The notes under the pieces: model-generated
What the model saw: the letters and a program-made list of their open reading frames with translations, nothing else
The model's database searches: none
What the model was told of the DNA's origin: nothing
Source of the DNA: Thermoplasmata archaeon
Lineage (GTDB): Archaea > Thermoplasmatota > Thermoplasmata > Lutacidiplasmatales > UBA184
Direction: 5' to 3'
Assembly: GCA_022749815.1 (NCBI GenBank)
Contig: JAKIWV010000003.1
Location: forward strand, 104,938 to 158,047
DNA: 53,110 bases
Shown here: one piece after another, positions 16,001 through 23,913 of the stretch
Layout: each line of letters opens with the position of its first letter
Numbering within the stretch: the stretch's first letter is position 1
Made by a program: the position numbers and the translations under genes

Positions 16001-16178
16001 GTTCGACTACGCGGAGATAATCCTGCAGCAGCTCGCGATGTTCATCGACGAGTTGCAGGCGAACGTCATCGAGAGCTACTCCAGCTGGATCGACGGAACC
16101 TCGATCAACACGAACGTGATGATCGGTAGCGTCGAAAACGTCTGGTATAGCACCACCGGAAACGGAGTGGCAGGGTAG
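13059..16178 (+). CDS. Peptide ABC transporter binding protein (family 5) with N-terminal PKD-like domain
   Basis: This is a membrane-anchored solute-binding protein for the Dpp/Opp system encoded nearby on the opposite strand. Residues about 19-42 form a hydrophobic anchor. A PKD-like domain follows (TDFTYNFGDGTTVAH, then HTYSHVGTYLATVQ, about 80-145), then a second beta domain. A family 5 binding domain occupies most of residues 300-1000 (ISYDTVSGEVDINLYQSL, DVMFSVMRT, NEVGSGPYY, LMSILAWAPDYPDPTDY-like core). All 16 cysteines fall in eight local pairs such as Cys57/Cys65, suggesting disulfide loops outside the cell. At 1039 residues it is about twice the bacterial family length. A strong hairpin terminator follows. 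Peptide specificity is inferred from the neighbours. Confidence 0.88.
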   Translation: MAEWDSGKRQTFGGRRGMATATAAVIMAIVVIIGGVGAFFAFNKSTPGNSSSTTITCVPATSQTCVSSAAHDVSLLVPLRTTQQGSSIPFTAFLASGETSTDFTYNFGDGTTVAHTAASTVDHTYSHVGTYLATVQAVVKGALHDNYQSIVVVGVAPSYTQNSLGTYPSIAGKLVSNTTSTTLASGVLIAGQAVSVSGQYTLAPTNPLYTELAPTITVSTGGTISALVQTGTTASATVTFAAAGVYTVNWVGAGVPRTAGSGPTIYQNYTWTTVVSPSATHYKTAPSPSAFSPHKGQIIAYEEAPAGGKIYDPAISYDTVSGEVDINLYQSLITYNGSAAGPDPANFVPQLATCVPGSAACAALYAGNTLQTGSDYTFVVSKAAKFYDPWDAGTPSWGVYPTDVMFSVMRTMGFSLYPGVATTAGWILSQSLLSACTLPGSPGSCFGWDGGLHPYWNNTPYQMFHSMSINDSSCPASAMANDHGCITFHVTGNNVFGGPSWPFFLELIADNLGGGITPAGWFSAPAQGQGIPLWTLGNVSNPGTHPVALPTGATSTTNAAYVTFLNGLKNNNILGFDAWEQAYVNPNTGAYSGNTQFNEVGSGPYYENPSGSVPHKSYELKANPAYAQNPDCTWTGCQPAPGTFAPDVQVIYEATATPGENAYASGSADFASIPIQDTAFLLQLIQNGKLGATTIPSISIFQVFYAFQFSVAREHTYSANPVTIPSDFFSWVGMRQFFAHAYPYATIESTVNTVDGIQYGFDMGGAIPTYMDGYTPTNINWPSGDPCAVATNQACPAFWWTAINTKGGPFYDPEAASCTKASPCQFPLYGELGAPDEDARLTLFINSVSTLTGGAIQMSLVDLSFGTLIGESFQPPAQTALPMSILAWAPDYPDPTDYTVPYYYPDSTYTLGGASVESLRMFNSTLPGTATPCPTNYNYYVNITVNYPSTPQNCTGAAYDSALKLLLVAAGLPTGQLRINEFDYAEIILQQLAMFIDELQANVIESYSSWIDGTSINTNVMIGSVENVWYSTTGNGVAG

Positions 16179-16208
16179 GCTCCACGAGAGGTAGACGCGC
16201 CTAGTTGG

Positions 16209-16265
16209 GGACCGAACCACTTCGGTCCTGCGGCCCTTCGGGGCTGCAGGACCTACGATTTTTCT
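16209..16265 (+). terminator. Two overlapping hairpins plus T-run after binding-protein gene
   Basis: Hairpin A is GGACCGAA-CCAC-TTCGGTCC (16209-16228, perfect 8-bp stem). Hairpin B is GGTCCTGC...GCAGGACC with inner GCCC-TTCG-GGGC (16224-16253), followed by TTTTT at 16259-16263. They share GGTCC and cannot both form. B plus the T-run resembles an intrinsic terminator. Confidence 0.7.
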
Positions 16266-16402
16266 TCCACATTCCAAGAAGGGTCACGACGCCAAGGCGT
16301 CTTGGACTGTATTCCGGTCAGCATTCCGCTCGCTTCCCGAGAGGCCCCCTAGGAGGGGTCCGCGCAGGGCGTTACACTGGAGTGGGGTCGAAGCCCGGGG
16401 TC
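16266..16402. other. Non-coding gap between convergent genes
   Basis: Together with the terminator region upstream, this leaves about 220 bp between the binding-protein stop (16178) and the stop of the minus-strand membrane protein (16403). Apart from the hairpins I see no convincing gene: open frames here lack family signals and overlap known genes antisense. Confidence 0.4.
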
Positions 16403-16840
16403 CTACAGGAACTCCGAGGGGTCCGGACCGTGGTGTTCCGCGGGCTCGCCGCGAGCCCGAGCGTCGCGGAGGCGCCAGGTCTCGGGGGTCCAACGCCCGA
16501 ACCGCACCGGGCGGGTCCAGCTCGGCCGGAACGGACCGGTCGAGGCGCTCTCATCGGGGCCCGGCCGGTACCACAGGTAGCGGAACAGGAGGAACTCGAG
16601 ATAGAAAGCTCCCGCAAGCGTCAGCCCGAGCGCGAGGACGTTCGGTGGCTGCAGCCACGCCGAGATGATCCAGGCGTCCACTACGCCGAATCCCAACAGC
16701 ACCCACGCCTTGGCCAACGAGAGGTAGAGGTACTCGCGCCAGGAGGCTCCCGGCTCTTCGATCGCCGCCGTCCGAGCGGTTCCCGAGAGCTTGGGGAACG
16801 AAGAGGGCCGCGGCAGAGAGCCCCCCATCGGCGAGCGCAC
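16403..16840 (-). CDS. Small two-helix membrane protein at end of peptide transporter operon
   Basis: This 145-residue protein is not from a family I recognise. Two hydrophobic segments (about residues 39-62, AWVLLGFGVVDAWIISAW, and 67-90, VLALGLTLAGAFYLEFLLF) are joined by a short Gln-Pro-Pro turn, followed by a long hydrophilic, Arg/Pro-rich C-terminus. The start is GTG 16840 or ATG 16828. It begins 16 nt after the dppF stop on the same strand, so it is probably the last gene of the transporter operon. Its role, perhaps structural or regulatory, is unknown. Confidence 0.6.
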   Translation of the reverse strand: MRSPMGGSLPRPSSFPKLSGTARTAAIEEPGASWREYLYLSLAKAWVLLGFGVVDAWIISAWLQPPNVLALGLTLAGAFYLEFLLFRYLWYRPGPDESASTGPFRPSWTRPVRFGRWTPETWRLRDARARGEPAEHHGPDPSEFL

Positions 16841-16856
16841 CGCCCGCGCCCGCCGG

Positions 16857-18053
16857 TCAGGCGGGCGCCTCCGGGGTGGCGAGGGCGGAGGAGGACGACG
16901 CGAGGGGGCTGTCGGACGTGGCCGTCGAGCCGGGCGCAGGATAGAGGTGACAGGCGACCCAGTGCTCGGGCCGGACCTGCCAGAGGGGCGGGTCCACCTT
17001 CGAGCAGATCGGCATCACGGCGGGGCACCGGGTGTGGAAGCGGCAGCCGGACGGAGGCGCCGCGGGGCTCGGAACGTCGCCGGGGAGCAGGATCCGCTCC
17101 CGATGGAGCTCGGGGTCCGGTATCGGGATGGCCGAGAGGAGCGCCTGGGTATACGGATGGAGCGGGCGCTGGAAGAGCTCCTCCGTCGCGGCCCGTTCCA
17201 TCACCACGCCGAGGTACATGACGACGACCCGGTGCGACACGGAGCGGATCACCGACAAGTGGTGGGAGATGAACAGGTAGGCGAGCAGCTGCTCCCGCTG
17301 GAGCCGCTTGAGGATGTTGAGGATCTGGGCCTGGACCGAGACGTCGAGCGCGCTCGTCGGCTCGTCCAGCACGATGAAGTCCGGCCGCAGCGCGAGGGCC
17401 CGAGCGATGCCGATGCGCTGGCGTTGTCCGCCGGAGAATTCGTGGGGGAACCGCCAGAGGTGGTCCGGGTTGAGTCCCACGGCCTTCGCGAGCTCGGCGG
17501 CCCGCTCCAGCTGCTCCCGGCGCGTGCCGATGTGCTGGATGGAGAGCGGCTCCGTGACGATGTCCCGCACAAGCATCCGGGGGCTCAGCGAGGAGAACGG
17601 GTCCTGAAAGACGATCTGGAGCTTCGCCCGGGCCTGGTGCAGCCGTTTGCCCTTCATCCGATAGATCGAGTATTGACCGGCGATCTCGTCGAGCTCCTGG
17701 AGCGCCTGAGGGTCGGCGGCGGGAGGGGCGGTCTCGCCGTCGTCGGTCCGCCCTTGCGACGGGGCGATTTGATTATAGAGCTGGTTGAGGCGGGAAAATG
17801 CGTTGTCGGGGGGTCGGTAGTAGACGTGTCCCGAGGTGGGCTCGAGCAGGCGGAGGAGGAGACGTCCGACCGTCGTCTTACCGCAGCCGGATTCGCCGAC
17901 CAGACCGACGGTCTCGCCCCACCGGATGTCGAAGCTCACGCCGTCCACGGCGCGAACGTCCCCCATGTGGGTGGAGAAGAGTCCGCCGCGGATCGGGAAG
18001 TACTTTCGAAGGTTCCGTACGGCTAGCAGGACCTCGCCAGACTGGGCTTCCAT
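16857..18053 (-). CDS. dppF: Peptide ABC transporter ATP-binding protein DppF
   Basis: This is one of two ATPases that power the peptide permease. Walker A is GESGCGKTT (53-61), the Q-loop [10 protein letters not shown], the signature [15 protein letters not shown] and Walker [13 protein letters not shown]. The C-terminal oligopeptide-transporter extension is present with its cysteine cluster ([14 protein letters not shown]), which in related proteins can hold an Fe-S cluster. It is 398 residues, longer than the usual 320-330 because of an insert of about 45 residues before the Q-loop (SRLNQLYNQ to GKRLHQARA) and a Ser/Ala-rich tail. It lies 21 nt downstream of dppD. Confidence 0.93.
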   Translation of the reverse strand: MEAQSGEVLLAVRNLRKYFPIRGGLFSTHMGDVRAVDGVSFDIRWGETVGLVGESGCGKTTVGRLLLRLLEPTSGHVYYRPPDNAFSRLNQLYNQIAPSQGRTDDGETAPPAADPQALQELDEIAGQYSIYRMKGKRLHQARAKLQIVFQDPFSSLSPRMLVRDIVTEPLSIQHIGTRREQLERAAELAKAVGLNPDHLWRFPHEFSGGQRQRIGIARALALRPDFIVLDEPTSALDVSVQAQILNILKRLQREQLLAYLFISHHLSVIRSVSHRVVVMYLGVVMERAATEELFQRPLHPYTQALLSAIPIPDPELHRERILLPGDVPSPAAPPSGCRFHTRCPAVMPICSKVDPPLWQVRPEHWVACHLYPAPGSTATSDSPLASSSSALATPEAPA

Positions 18054-18074
18054 CCGCTACATCCCCGCCCCCCC

Positions 18075-19655
18075 TCAGGCGGGCGCCAGCGGTCCGTGGT
18101 AGAGGTAGCAAGCCACGGTATGCCCTTCTCCTTCGGTGGTCATCGGGGGTCGGGATTCTTTGCAGACCGGCATCGCATGCGGGCAGCGGGGATGGAAGCG
18201 GCAGCCCGAGGGGGGATATATGAGGTTCGGGACGGAACCCGGTATTGATTCGAGGGTCTTCGTCGGGTCGTCCATCCGAGGGATGGAATTGAGCAGGCCC
18301 TGGGTATACGGATGGAGCGGCCGGCGGTAGAGGTCGCGAACGGGCGCGACCTCGACGACGTTCCCCGCGTACATCACGCAGACCCGGTCCGATACCTCGG
18401 CGATCACGCCGAGGTCGTGGGTGATCAGCAGGATCGCGGTACCGATCCGAGTCTTCAGGTCGCGCATCAAGTCGAGGATCTGGGCCTGGATCGTCACATC
18501 GAGGGCCGTGGTGGGCTCGTCGGCGAGCAACAGGCTCGGGTCCGACGATAGCGCCATCGCGATCATCACGCGTTGGATCATCCCTCCGGAGAGTTCGTGG
18601 GGGTACCCTCGGGCCACTTGGACCGGGTTGGCGATCGAGACCCCCTCGAGGAGCCGTACGGTCCGCCAGAAGGTCTCCTCTTTCAGGGGCTTGCGCACGT
18701 GGCCGCGGATTCCCCACAGGGCGAACGGGAGGACCGAAAGCCGAAGGGAGAGCCGGCGGGCGCGGATGGCCCTCAGCGGGCCGGGGTCGACCTTTTCTTC
18801 CGTCATCTCGCGAAGGAAGACGTTCCGCAGCTCGACCAAGAGCCGGATCCGATGCAGCTCCGACGAAAGGTATCTCCGTTGCAGCGCATTGAGGTGGACG
18901 CGGCGGAGGGCCTTCGCCAGCTCCGCGCGCTTCGTGTCCAGGTCCATCAGAGGGTCTCGCAGGATGTAGAAGGCCTGCGTGCCGAGGGAGGTCAGGTGGG
19001 CCGCCTCTCCGAACCGTTCGGCGGCGGCCCGGAGCTGGGCCCGGTCGGCCTCCCGAGCGACGGCCAGGAGGGCCTCCATCGCCGGCCCTACTGCCGGATC
19101 GTCCGGCCGGGCCTGGAGGACCTCCTCGACGATCTCGGGTCCCCGGTGGAGCAGGAGGGCTTCCGAGAGCTGGTCGGCGATGGAAAAGATCGGGTTCATC
19201 GCGCTGGTCGGCTCCTGGAAGATCATCGAGATGCCACGGCCGCGCACGGCCGACATCCGTTCCTGGGCTCGCGAGATCAGGCGGAACTTGCGCTTGACGG
19301 TCACCCGGTTCGACTTCTTGACGGGACGGAACCGGGCCTCCCGCTCGAGACCAAAGAGCAGGTTGGCCCCCCGAAAGCGTATGCTGCCGCTCATGATGCG
19401 GCCGGGCGGGTCCGCGATGAGCCGGAGAGCCGAGAGGGCGGTGACGCTCTTGCCGCACCCCGTCTCACCGACCAACCCGAGCACTTCGCCCTTGCGCACG
19501 TCGAACGACACGCCGTCGAGTGCCTTCACCACGCCGTCGTACGTGAAGAAATAGGTCCGCAGGTCCCTGACTCGCAGCACCACTTCTGGGGTGGTCGGGG
19601 CGCCCGGTGTTGAGGTGTCGCTCGGGCTTCCGGCCCCTGCCCCTACCTCGGGCAA
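18075..19655 (-). CDS. dppD: Peptide ABC transporter ATP-binding protein DppD with large helical insert
   Basis: This is the second ATPase of the peptide transporter. Walker A is GETGCGKS (63-70), the Q-loop [10 protein letters not shown] (Gln147), the signature [12 protein letters not shown] (355-366), Walker [13 protein letters not shown] and the C-terminal [14 protein letters not shown] cluster. Between Q-loop and signature the family normally has about 50 residues; here there are roughly 195. The extra stretch (about 172-330) is rich in Arg, Glu, Leu and Ala and looks helical. A second smaller insert (about 95-135) precedes the Q-loop. Total length is 526, against the usual 330. All catalytic motifs are intact, so the insert is probably tolerated or functional rather than disruptive. 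Confidence 0.92.
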   Translation of the reverse strand: MPEVGAGAGSPSDTSTPGAPTTPEVVLRVRDLRTYFFTYDGVVKALDGVSFDVRKGEVLGLVGETGCGKSVTALSALRLIADPPGRIMSGSIRFRGANLLFGLEREARFRPVKKSNRVTVKRKFRLISRAQERMSAVRGRGISMIFQEPTSAMNPIFSIADQLSEALLLHRGPEIVEEVLQARPDDPAVGPAMEALLAVAREADRAQLRAAAERFGEAAHLTSLGTQAFYILRDPLMDLDTKRAELAKALRRVHLNALQRRYLSSELHRIRLLVELRNVFLREMTEEKVDPGPLRAIRARRLSLRLSVLPFALWGIRGHVRKPLKEETFWRTVRLLEGVSIANPVQVARGYPHELSGGMIQRVMIAMALSSDPSLLLADEPTTALDVTIQAQILDLMRDLKTRIGTAILLITHDLGVIAEVSDRVCVMYAGNVVEVAPVRDLYRRPLHPYTQGLLNSIPRMDDPTKTLESIPGSVPNLIYPPSGCRFHPRCPHAMPVCKESRPPMTTEGEGHTVACYLYHGPLAPA

Positions 19656-19710
19656 CGAAGCCAGGGGGTGCGCGCCGCCCGAGGGGGTCGGGAGGGTGGC
19701 GCTCAGAACG

Positions 19711-20874
19711 TTACCTCCGGAGCCGGGGGTCTAGGGCGTCCCGGATGCCGTCCGACAGGAAGTTTACGGAGATCGCGAACAGGAACACCGTGAGGCCGGG
19801 GAACAGTATCTGCCACCAGGGAAAATAGCAGGTGGCTCCTTGGACTCCTGCGCAGACCAGGACTAGGTTCTCGATGTTTTGGACCGAGAGGGCCGAGATC
19901 GTCCCCCACTCCGGAAACGGCGAGGACGGCCAAATGGGGAACCCGAGGAAAATGATAACGCCCAGGAGGAGCGGCACCGTCCCCACGTCGAGGGACATCT
20001 GGACGAACACCGGGTACATGCTGTTCGGAATGATGTGCTTCAGCAGGAGCCGGGAATTGCTGGCGCCGCTGGCGCGGGCGGCCTCCACGTAGCTCTGTTC
20101 CCGGGTCACGAGGACTTGGCCCCGGACGATGCGGGTATAGAACGGCCACCAAGTCACCACGAACGCGCCGACCAGGATGGCGATCCGGCCCAGGAACGAT
20201 AGCGAGTTCCCCAGCGACGCCGACAGCACGGCGAGAAGGACCAGGACCAGCAGCAGGCCGGGAATAGAGAGAAAGATGTCGGTGAATCGCATGACCGCTT
20301 CGTCGAAGTAGCCGCCTTTGAGGCCCGCGATGGCCCCCAGGAGCAGACCAATCAACGCACCGGAGCCAACGATCGATACCGAAATCCCGAGCGACCACGG
20401 AGCCCCTTTGATCAGCCCATCGGCGATATTGTAGAATAACCCGGTCGAAGGGTCCGGCGCGAGTGACCCTAGCGGCAAGGGGCCGAGCGAAAGCGGTGAG
20501 AATGAGATGGTCGGAGGCACGAGGCTCTTCTGGAGCGCCGACACCGCGTAGCAGGTCCCCGGGGGGGCAGGGGAAGGGGGAGCGTAGGTGCAGACCTGAG
20601 CGCAGTTGTTTGCCGGGGTGGGGTAGGTACCACAGTACAAAGTCATCTTCGCGCCCGGGGCCGGATAGCCGAACGATGCGAGCGCGACGACGACGAAGAT
20701 GAGGATGATCGAGAGGCCCACCATCGCGAGGGTGTTCTTTCGAAGGAAGTACCAGGTCCTCTTCAACTGGTCCAACTGGGGGTGCCGTCGCGGCCCGGCC
20801 ACGGGGGTCGGCGACTTCTCGTCCAAGGGCGCATTGGAGCCCAAGGCACTCTCCTCGGTCGCAGGATCTCTCAC
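19711..20874 (-). CDS. dppC: Peptide ABC transporter permease DppC
   Basis: This is the inner-membrane permease of the BPD_transp_1 family. An N-terminal cytosolic segment precedes the first helix (LAMVGLSIILIFVVVAL). The EAA loop that contacts the ATPases reads EAARASGASNSRLLLKHIIPNS. The C-terminus LSDGIRDALDPRLRR is typical of DppC. The first external loop is unusually long (about 90 residues) and carries four cysteines (LYCG, NNCAQVC, GTCYA), which could form disulfides outside. The start GTG 20874 lies 4 nt after the stop of the upstream permease, so the genes are tightly coupled. Confidence 0.92.
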   Translation of the reverse strand: MRDPATEESALGSNAPLDEKSPTPVAGPRRHPQLDQLKRTWYFLRKNTLAMVGLSIILIFVVVALASFGYPAPGAKMTLYCGTYPTPANNCAQVCTYAPPSPAPPGTCYAVSALQKSLVPPTISFSPLSLGPLPLGSLAPDPSTGLFYNIADGLIKGAPWSLGISVSIVGSGALIGLLLGAIAGLKGGYFDEAVMRFTDIFLSIPGLLLVLVLLAVLSASLGNSLSFLGRIAILVGAFVVTWWPFYTRIVRGQVLVTREQSYVEAARASGASNSRLLLKHIIPNSMYPVFVQMSLDVGTVPLLLGVIIFLGFPIWPSSPFPEWGTISALSVQNIENLVLVCAGVQGATCYFPWWQILFPGLTVFLFAISVNFLSDGIRDALDPRLRR

Positions 20875-20878
20875 GACT

Positions 20879-22066
20879 TCACCCCAGCCGAACCCTCGGG
20901 TCTAGGTACGCGTAGACTATGTCGACAATGATGTTCGCGAGGACGACGATGATCGAGAAGACGACGGTCGTTCCGAAGATCGTGCCGAAGTCGAAGGGCT
21001 GGAGGATCGAGTACGTGAACAGAAGCCCAATGCCCCGCAGGTTGAAGATGAGCTCCGTCACCGGGAACCCGACAATAAAGAACGCGAACGTCAGCCCCAG
21101 GACGGTCACCGTCACGTTGAGGGAGTTCCGTCCCGCATGCTTGGAGATGACGACCGCTTCCGGTACTCCCTTCGCCCGGGCCGTCCGGATGTAGTCGAGG
21201 TTCATGACCTCGAGCATGCTGTTCCGGACGAACCGTAGGATGCCCGCCACGGAGGCGTACGCGATCGTCAGGGCTGGTAGGAACAACCTCCGGATCGAGT
21301 CCAGCGCGATGAGGGGCTGGCCGTTGATCAGCGCATCGATGGTGATGAAGTGCGTAGGGGAGGTCTCCTGTAATGAACCGATCCAGTGGGGAGGGCTCCC
21401 GCTGTAGGGAGGACACGCGTAGCCCGGAAGGCTGGGCGGAAGTCCGAACCACAGGTCAAGGGGCGATGCATGCCCCCCACATATACTGACGAATCCGCCC
21501 GAGAGAACCACGAACGCGAGGAGGGCAACGCTCGCCAGAAGGAAGTTCGGCAGAGCGAATCCCGAGAACGAGAGAATCCGGGCCCCTTGGTCGAACGGAC
21601 GGTTCCGGTAGACCGCAGCCCGGTTTCCCACCGGGATCGCCAGTATGAGGATAAAGAACAGCGAAAATGCAGCCAGCTCCAACGTATACGGAAGGTACCA
21701 CGAGAGGATCTGGGTGATGGGGGTCCCGCCGGGTATCCCCGCCTGGACAAGATAACTGGACGAAGAGGTGTAGCCCCATTGGAGGGTGAAGGCGTTGTAC
21801 ATGTATTTCGCCCACTGGACGGGGACCGGTTGGTCAAGACCGAGAGTATGGATCCCATGCGTCCACCACGGGTTCACGCAGAGGACCGGCCCCCCCCCGG
21901 GACAGGAGATGTACTGGCCAGTTCCCGACTTGGGCGACCCGAACGCAGAGACCAGGCGTTGCTGAGTGGGGACGGCGCTGATCAGAATGAATGTTATCGT
22001 CAGGACCCCGAGGAGAACAGGGACGAGCAGCAGCACTCGCCGAGCGATGTAGATCCACATCTTCAC
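20879..22066 (-). CDS. dppB: Peptide ABC transporter permease DppB, copy 1
   Basis: This is the partner permease to DppC: six-helix BPD_transp_1 protein of 395 residues, starting with the classic YIARRVLLLVPVLLGV and ending in IVDIVYAYLDPRVRLG. The EAA loop is YIRTARAKGVPEAVVISKHA. External loops contain cysteine pairs (CPGGGPVLC, and ICGG...YACPP). The GTG start at 22066 has a Shine-Dalgarno-like GGAGGGG upstream and matches the start of the upstream paralogue exactly. It is nearly identical to copy 2 (about 42 differences in 395 by hand alignment, no gaps), so a tandem duplication is clear. It has its own promoter near 22125. Confidence 0.93.
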   Translation of the reverse strand: MKMWIYIARRVLLLVPVLLGVLTITFILISAVPTQQRLVSAFGSPKSGTGQYISCPGGGPVLCVNPWWTHGIHTLGLDQPVPVQWAKYMYNAFTLQWGYTSSSSYLVQAGIPGGTPITQILSWYLPYTLELAAFSLFFILILAIPVGNRAAVYRNRPFDQGARILSFSGFALPNFLLASVALLAFVVLSGGFVSICGGHASPLDLWFGLPPSLPGYACPPYSGSPPHWIGSLQETSPTHFITIDALINGQPLIALDSIRRLFLPALTIAYASVAGILRFVRNSMLEVMNLDYIRTARAKGVPEAVVISKHAGRNSLNVTVTVLGLTFAFFIVGFPVTELIFNLRGIGLLFTYSILQPFDFGTIFGTTVVFSIIVVLANIIVDIVYAYLDPRVRLG

Positions 22067-22120
22067 GGCGTCATCCCCTCCCCCGGGGGGCCCGAGGGCA
22101 GGAGTGGGATTCAGGTGCCC

Positions 22121-22130
22121 GTATTTATCG
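22121..22130 (-). promoter_or_regulatory. Box A upstream of dppB copy 1
   Basis: On the minus strand the element reads GATAAATAC, about 59 bp upstream of the GTG at 22066, which implies a leader of about 33 nt containing GGAGGGG. The equivalent element occurs at the same distance before copy 2. Confidence 0.5.
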
Positions 22131-22196
22131 ATTCATGCGAATCGGGGCGCGTCGGAGGCCGCGGTTCCCTCCCCGCCCGCAGGAGTCGTCCCACCC

Positions 22197-23384
22197 TCAT
22201 CCGAGCCGGACCCTCGGGTCCAGGTAGGCGTAGATGATGTCGACGATGATGTTCGCGAGGACGACGATGACCGAAAATACGATGGTCGTTCCGAAGATCG
22301 TACCGAAATCGTAGGGCTGGAGAATCGACCAGGTGAACAGGAGTCCGATGCCCCGCAGGTTGAAGATGAGCTCCGTCACGGGGAATCCGGTGATGAAGAA
22401 CGCAAAGGTCAACCCCAGGACGGTCACCGTCACGTTGAGGGAGTTCCGTCCCGCGTGCTTGGAGATGACGACCGCTTCTGGTACTCCTTTCGCCCGGGCG
22501 GTCCGGATGTAGTCGAGATTCATGACCTCGAGCATGCTATTCCGAACGAACCGGAGGAGGCCGGCGACCGAGCCGTAGGCGATGGTCAGGGCCGGAAGAA
22601 CTAGCCTCCGGATCGAGTCCAGCGCGATCAGGGGCTGGCCGTTGATCAGCGCGTCGACCGTGATGAAGTGCGTGGGGTAGGTCTCGGAGAAGGAACCGAC
22701 CCAGTGAGGAGCGCTTCCACTGTAGGGTGGGCACGCGTATCCGGGTAGGCTAGGGGGAAGTCCGTACCACAGGTCCAAAGGCGTGGCGTGCCCGCCACAA
22801 ATGGTGATGAATCCGCCCGAGAGAATAACGAACCCGAGGAGGGCAACGCTCGCCAGCAGGAAGGCCGGCAAGGCGAAGCCGGAGAAGGAGAGGAGTCGGG
22901 CCCCCTGGTCGAACGGGCGGTTCCGGTACACCGCCGCTCGGTTCCCGACCGGGATAGAGAGGATAAGGGTCAGGAACAGCGACAACGCCGCGAGTTCGAG
23001 TGTGTAGGGCATGTACCACGAGAGGATCTGGGTAATGGGAGTCCCACCCGGTACCCCTGCCTGGGCGAGGTAACTGTTCGAGGAAGTGTAGCCCCAGTTG
23101 AGGGTGAAGGTGTTGTACATGTACTTCGCCCACTGCACGGGGACCGGTTGATCCAGACCGAGGGTGTGGATTCCGTGCGTCCACCACGGGTTCTTACAGA
23201 GGACCGGGCCCCCCCCGGGACAAGCGATCCACTCGCCCGTTCCATACTTGGGCGACCCGAACGCAGAAACCAGGCGCTGCTGCGTGGGAATGGCACTGAT
23301 CAAAATGAACGTTATCGTCATGACCCCGAGGAGGACGGGGACGAGCAGCAGGACTCGCCGGGCGATATACACCCACATCCTCAC
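22197..23384 (-). CDS. dppB: Peptide ABC transporter permease DppB, copy 2
   Basis: This is the upstream tandem paralogue of the DppB gene at 20879, also 395 residues and collinear without gaps. Differences from copy 1 are scattered and mostly conservative (Ile/Val, Leu/Met, Phe/Tyr), and both copies retain the EAA loop YIRTARAKGVPEAVV and all cysteine positions. The start is GTG 23384, which matches copy 1 and follows GGAGGGG; a longer open frame to 23432 would begin upstream of the predicted transcription start and is rejected. Both copies seem functional. It is the first gene of the operon dppB2-dppB1-dppC-dppD-dppF. Confidence 0.92.
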   Translation of the reverse strand: MRMWVYIARRVLLLVPVLLGVMTITFILISAIPTQQRLVSAFGSPKYGTGEWIACPGGGPVLCKNPWWTHGIHTLGLDQPVPVQWAKYMYNTFTLNWGYTSSNSYLAQAGVPGGTPITQILSWYMPYTLELAALSLFLTLILSIPVGNRAAVYRNRPFDQGARLLSFSGFALPAFLLASVALLGFVILSGGFITICGGHATPLDLWYGLPPSLPGYACPPYSGSAPHWVGSFSETYPTHFITVDALINGQPLIALDSIRRLVLPALTIAYGSVAGLLRFVRNSMLEVMNLDYIRTARAKGVPEAVVISKHAGRNSLNVTVTVLGLTFAFFITGFPVTELIFNLRGIGLLFTWSILQPYDFGTIFGTTIVFSVIVVLANIIVDIIYAYLDPRVRLG

Positions 23385-23439
23385 AGCCTGATCCCCTCCT
23401 TCGCAAAGCCCGATGGCAAGAGTGGGATTCAAGTGCCCG

Positions 23440-23447
23440 TACTTATC
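23440..23447 (-). promoter_or_regulatory. Box A upstream of dppB copy 2 (transporter operon promoter)
   Basis: The minus strand reads CGATAAGTAC, about 59 bp upstream of the GTG at 23384. It occupies the same position as in the duplicated unit before copy 1, which supports it as a conserved promoter. Confidence 0.45.
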
Positions 23448-23532
23448 GGTTCAACCGAGTCGACTCGCCCGGCGGGACGCATCGGCTGGTCGACCGGCGC
23501 AGGGGCCATGGCTCCGTGGTGTGCCCGGACGC

Positions 23533-23913
23533 CTACAATAAGGAAAGCTCGCCGGTGATCGGGTCGATCGCGCCCGACGGAGCCGGGCCGATCGCAAGAC
23601 ACGTTCGCGTGCCGGGCGCGACTTCCGTCAACCCTGCATCTTCGACCCACACGGTCGGGATCGATGCCCGGCCCGCCCGCAGTCGCAGTGCTTCCATGTC
23701 GGTCAAGGTCGGGGCCACCACGGCAATCTTCTTCTGTCCGCCGCGGAGCCATGCCTCGACCGCCGCCGGGTCCCGGCGGCGGGCCAGGTCGGTCAGCATG
23801 ACGGCGCCGTGGGCCACTTGGACAGCTGCCTTCCCAGCGGTCAGACGAAGCTCGCCGCGGATCACGAGGACCATCTTGTACCCGCCGGGCGCTGCCTCCA
23901 GTTTACGAGCCAT
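23533..23913 (-). CDS. pth2: Peptidyl-tRNA hydrolase, archaeal/eukaryotic type (Pth2)
   Basis: Pth2 recycles tRNA from prematurely released peptidyl-tRNA. Family features: KMVLVIRGELRLTAGKAAVQVAHGAV, then the Lys-rich GQKKIAVVAPT, then the substrate loop VWVEDAGLTEVAPGTRTCLAIGP. It is about 126 residues, the normal length. ATG 23913 was chosen over an upstream ATG because it overlaps the upstream gene by only 11 nt and matches family starts. It is the last gene of an SRP54/DUF1616/Pth2 group, and the product acts in the cytoplasm in translation quality control. Confidence 0.93.
   Translation of the reverse strand: MARKLEAAPGGYKMVLVIRGELRLTAGKAAVQVAHGAVMLTDLARRRDPAAVEAWLRGGQKKIAVVAPTLTDMEALRLRAGRASIPTVWVEDAGLTEVAPGTRTCLAIGPAPSGAIDPITGELSLL

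Larger units (their letters stand above)
20879..23447 (-). repeat. Tandem duplication of a dppB unit including its promoter
   Basis: Two units of about 1.25 kb (20879-22130 and 22197-23447) are arranged head to tail. Similarity covers the whole gene and continues into the leader, the Shine-Dalgarno and box A (AGTGGGATTC-A-GTGCCCGTA-TTATCG pattern in both). The unit therefore duplicated with its promoter. Confidence 0.85.

Noticed and set aside
14109..16277. Long minus-strand frame opposite the peptide-binding protein gene
   Set aside because: Composition is dominated by Arg, Val and Asp with no domain, and it is wholly antisense to a clearly coding gene and crosses the terminator hairpins.
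23385..23432. Upstream ATG start for dppB copy 2
   Set aside because: It would begin upstream of the predicted transcription start and is absent from copy 1; both copies share a GTG preceded by GGAGGGG.
20879..23447. dppB repeat as a mobile element
   Set aside because: No transposase, terminal inverted repeats or target duplications were seen; a simple tandem duplication explains it.
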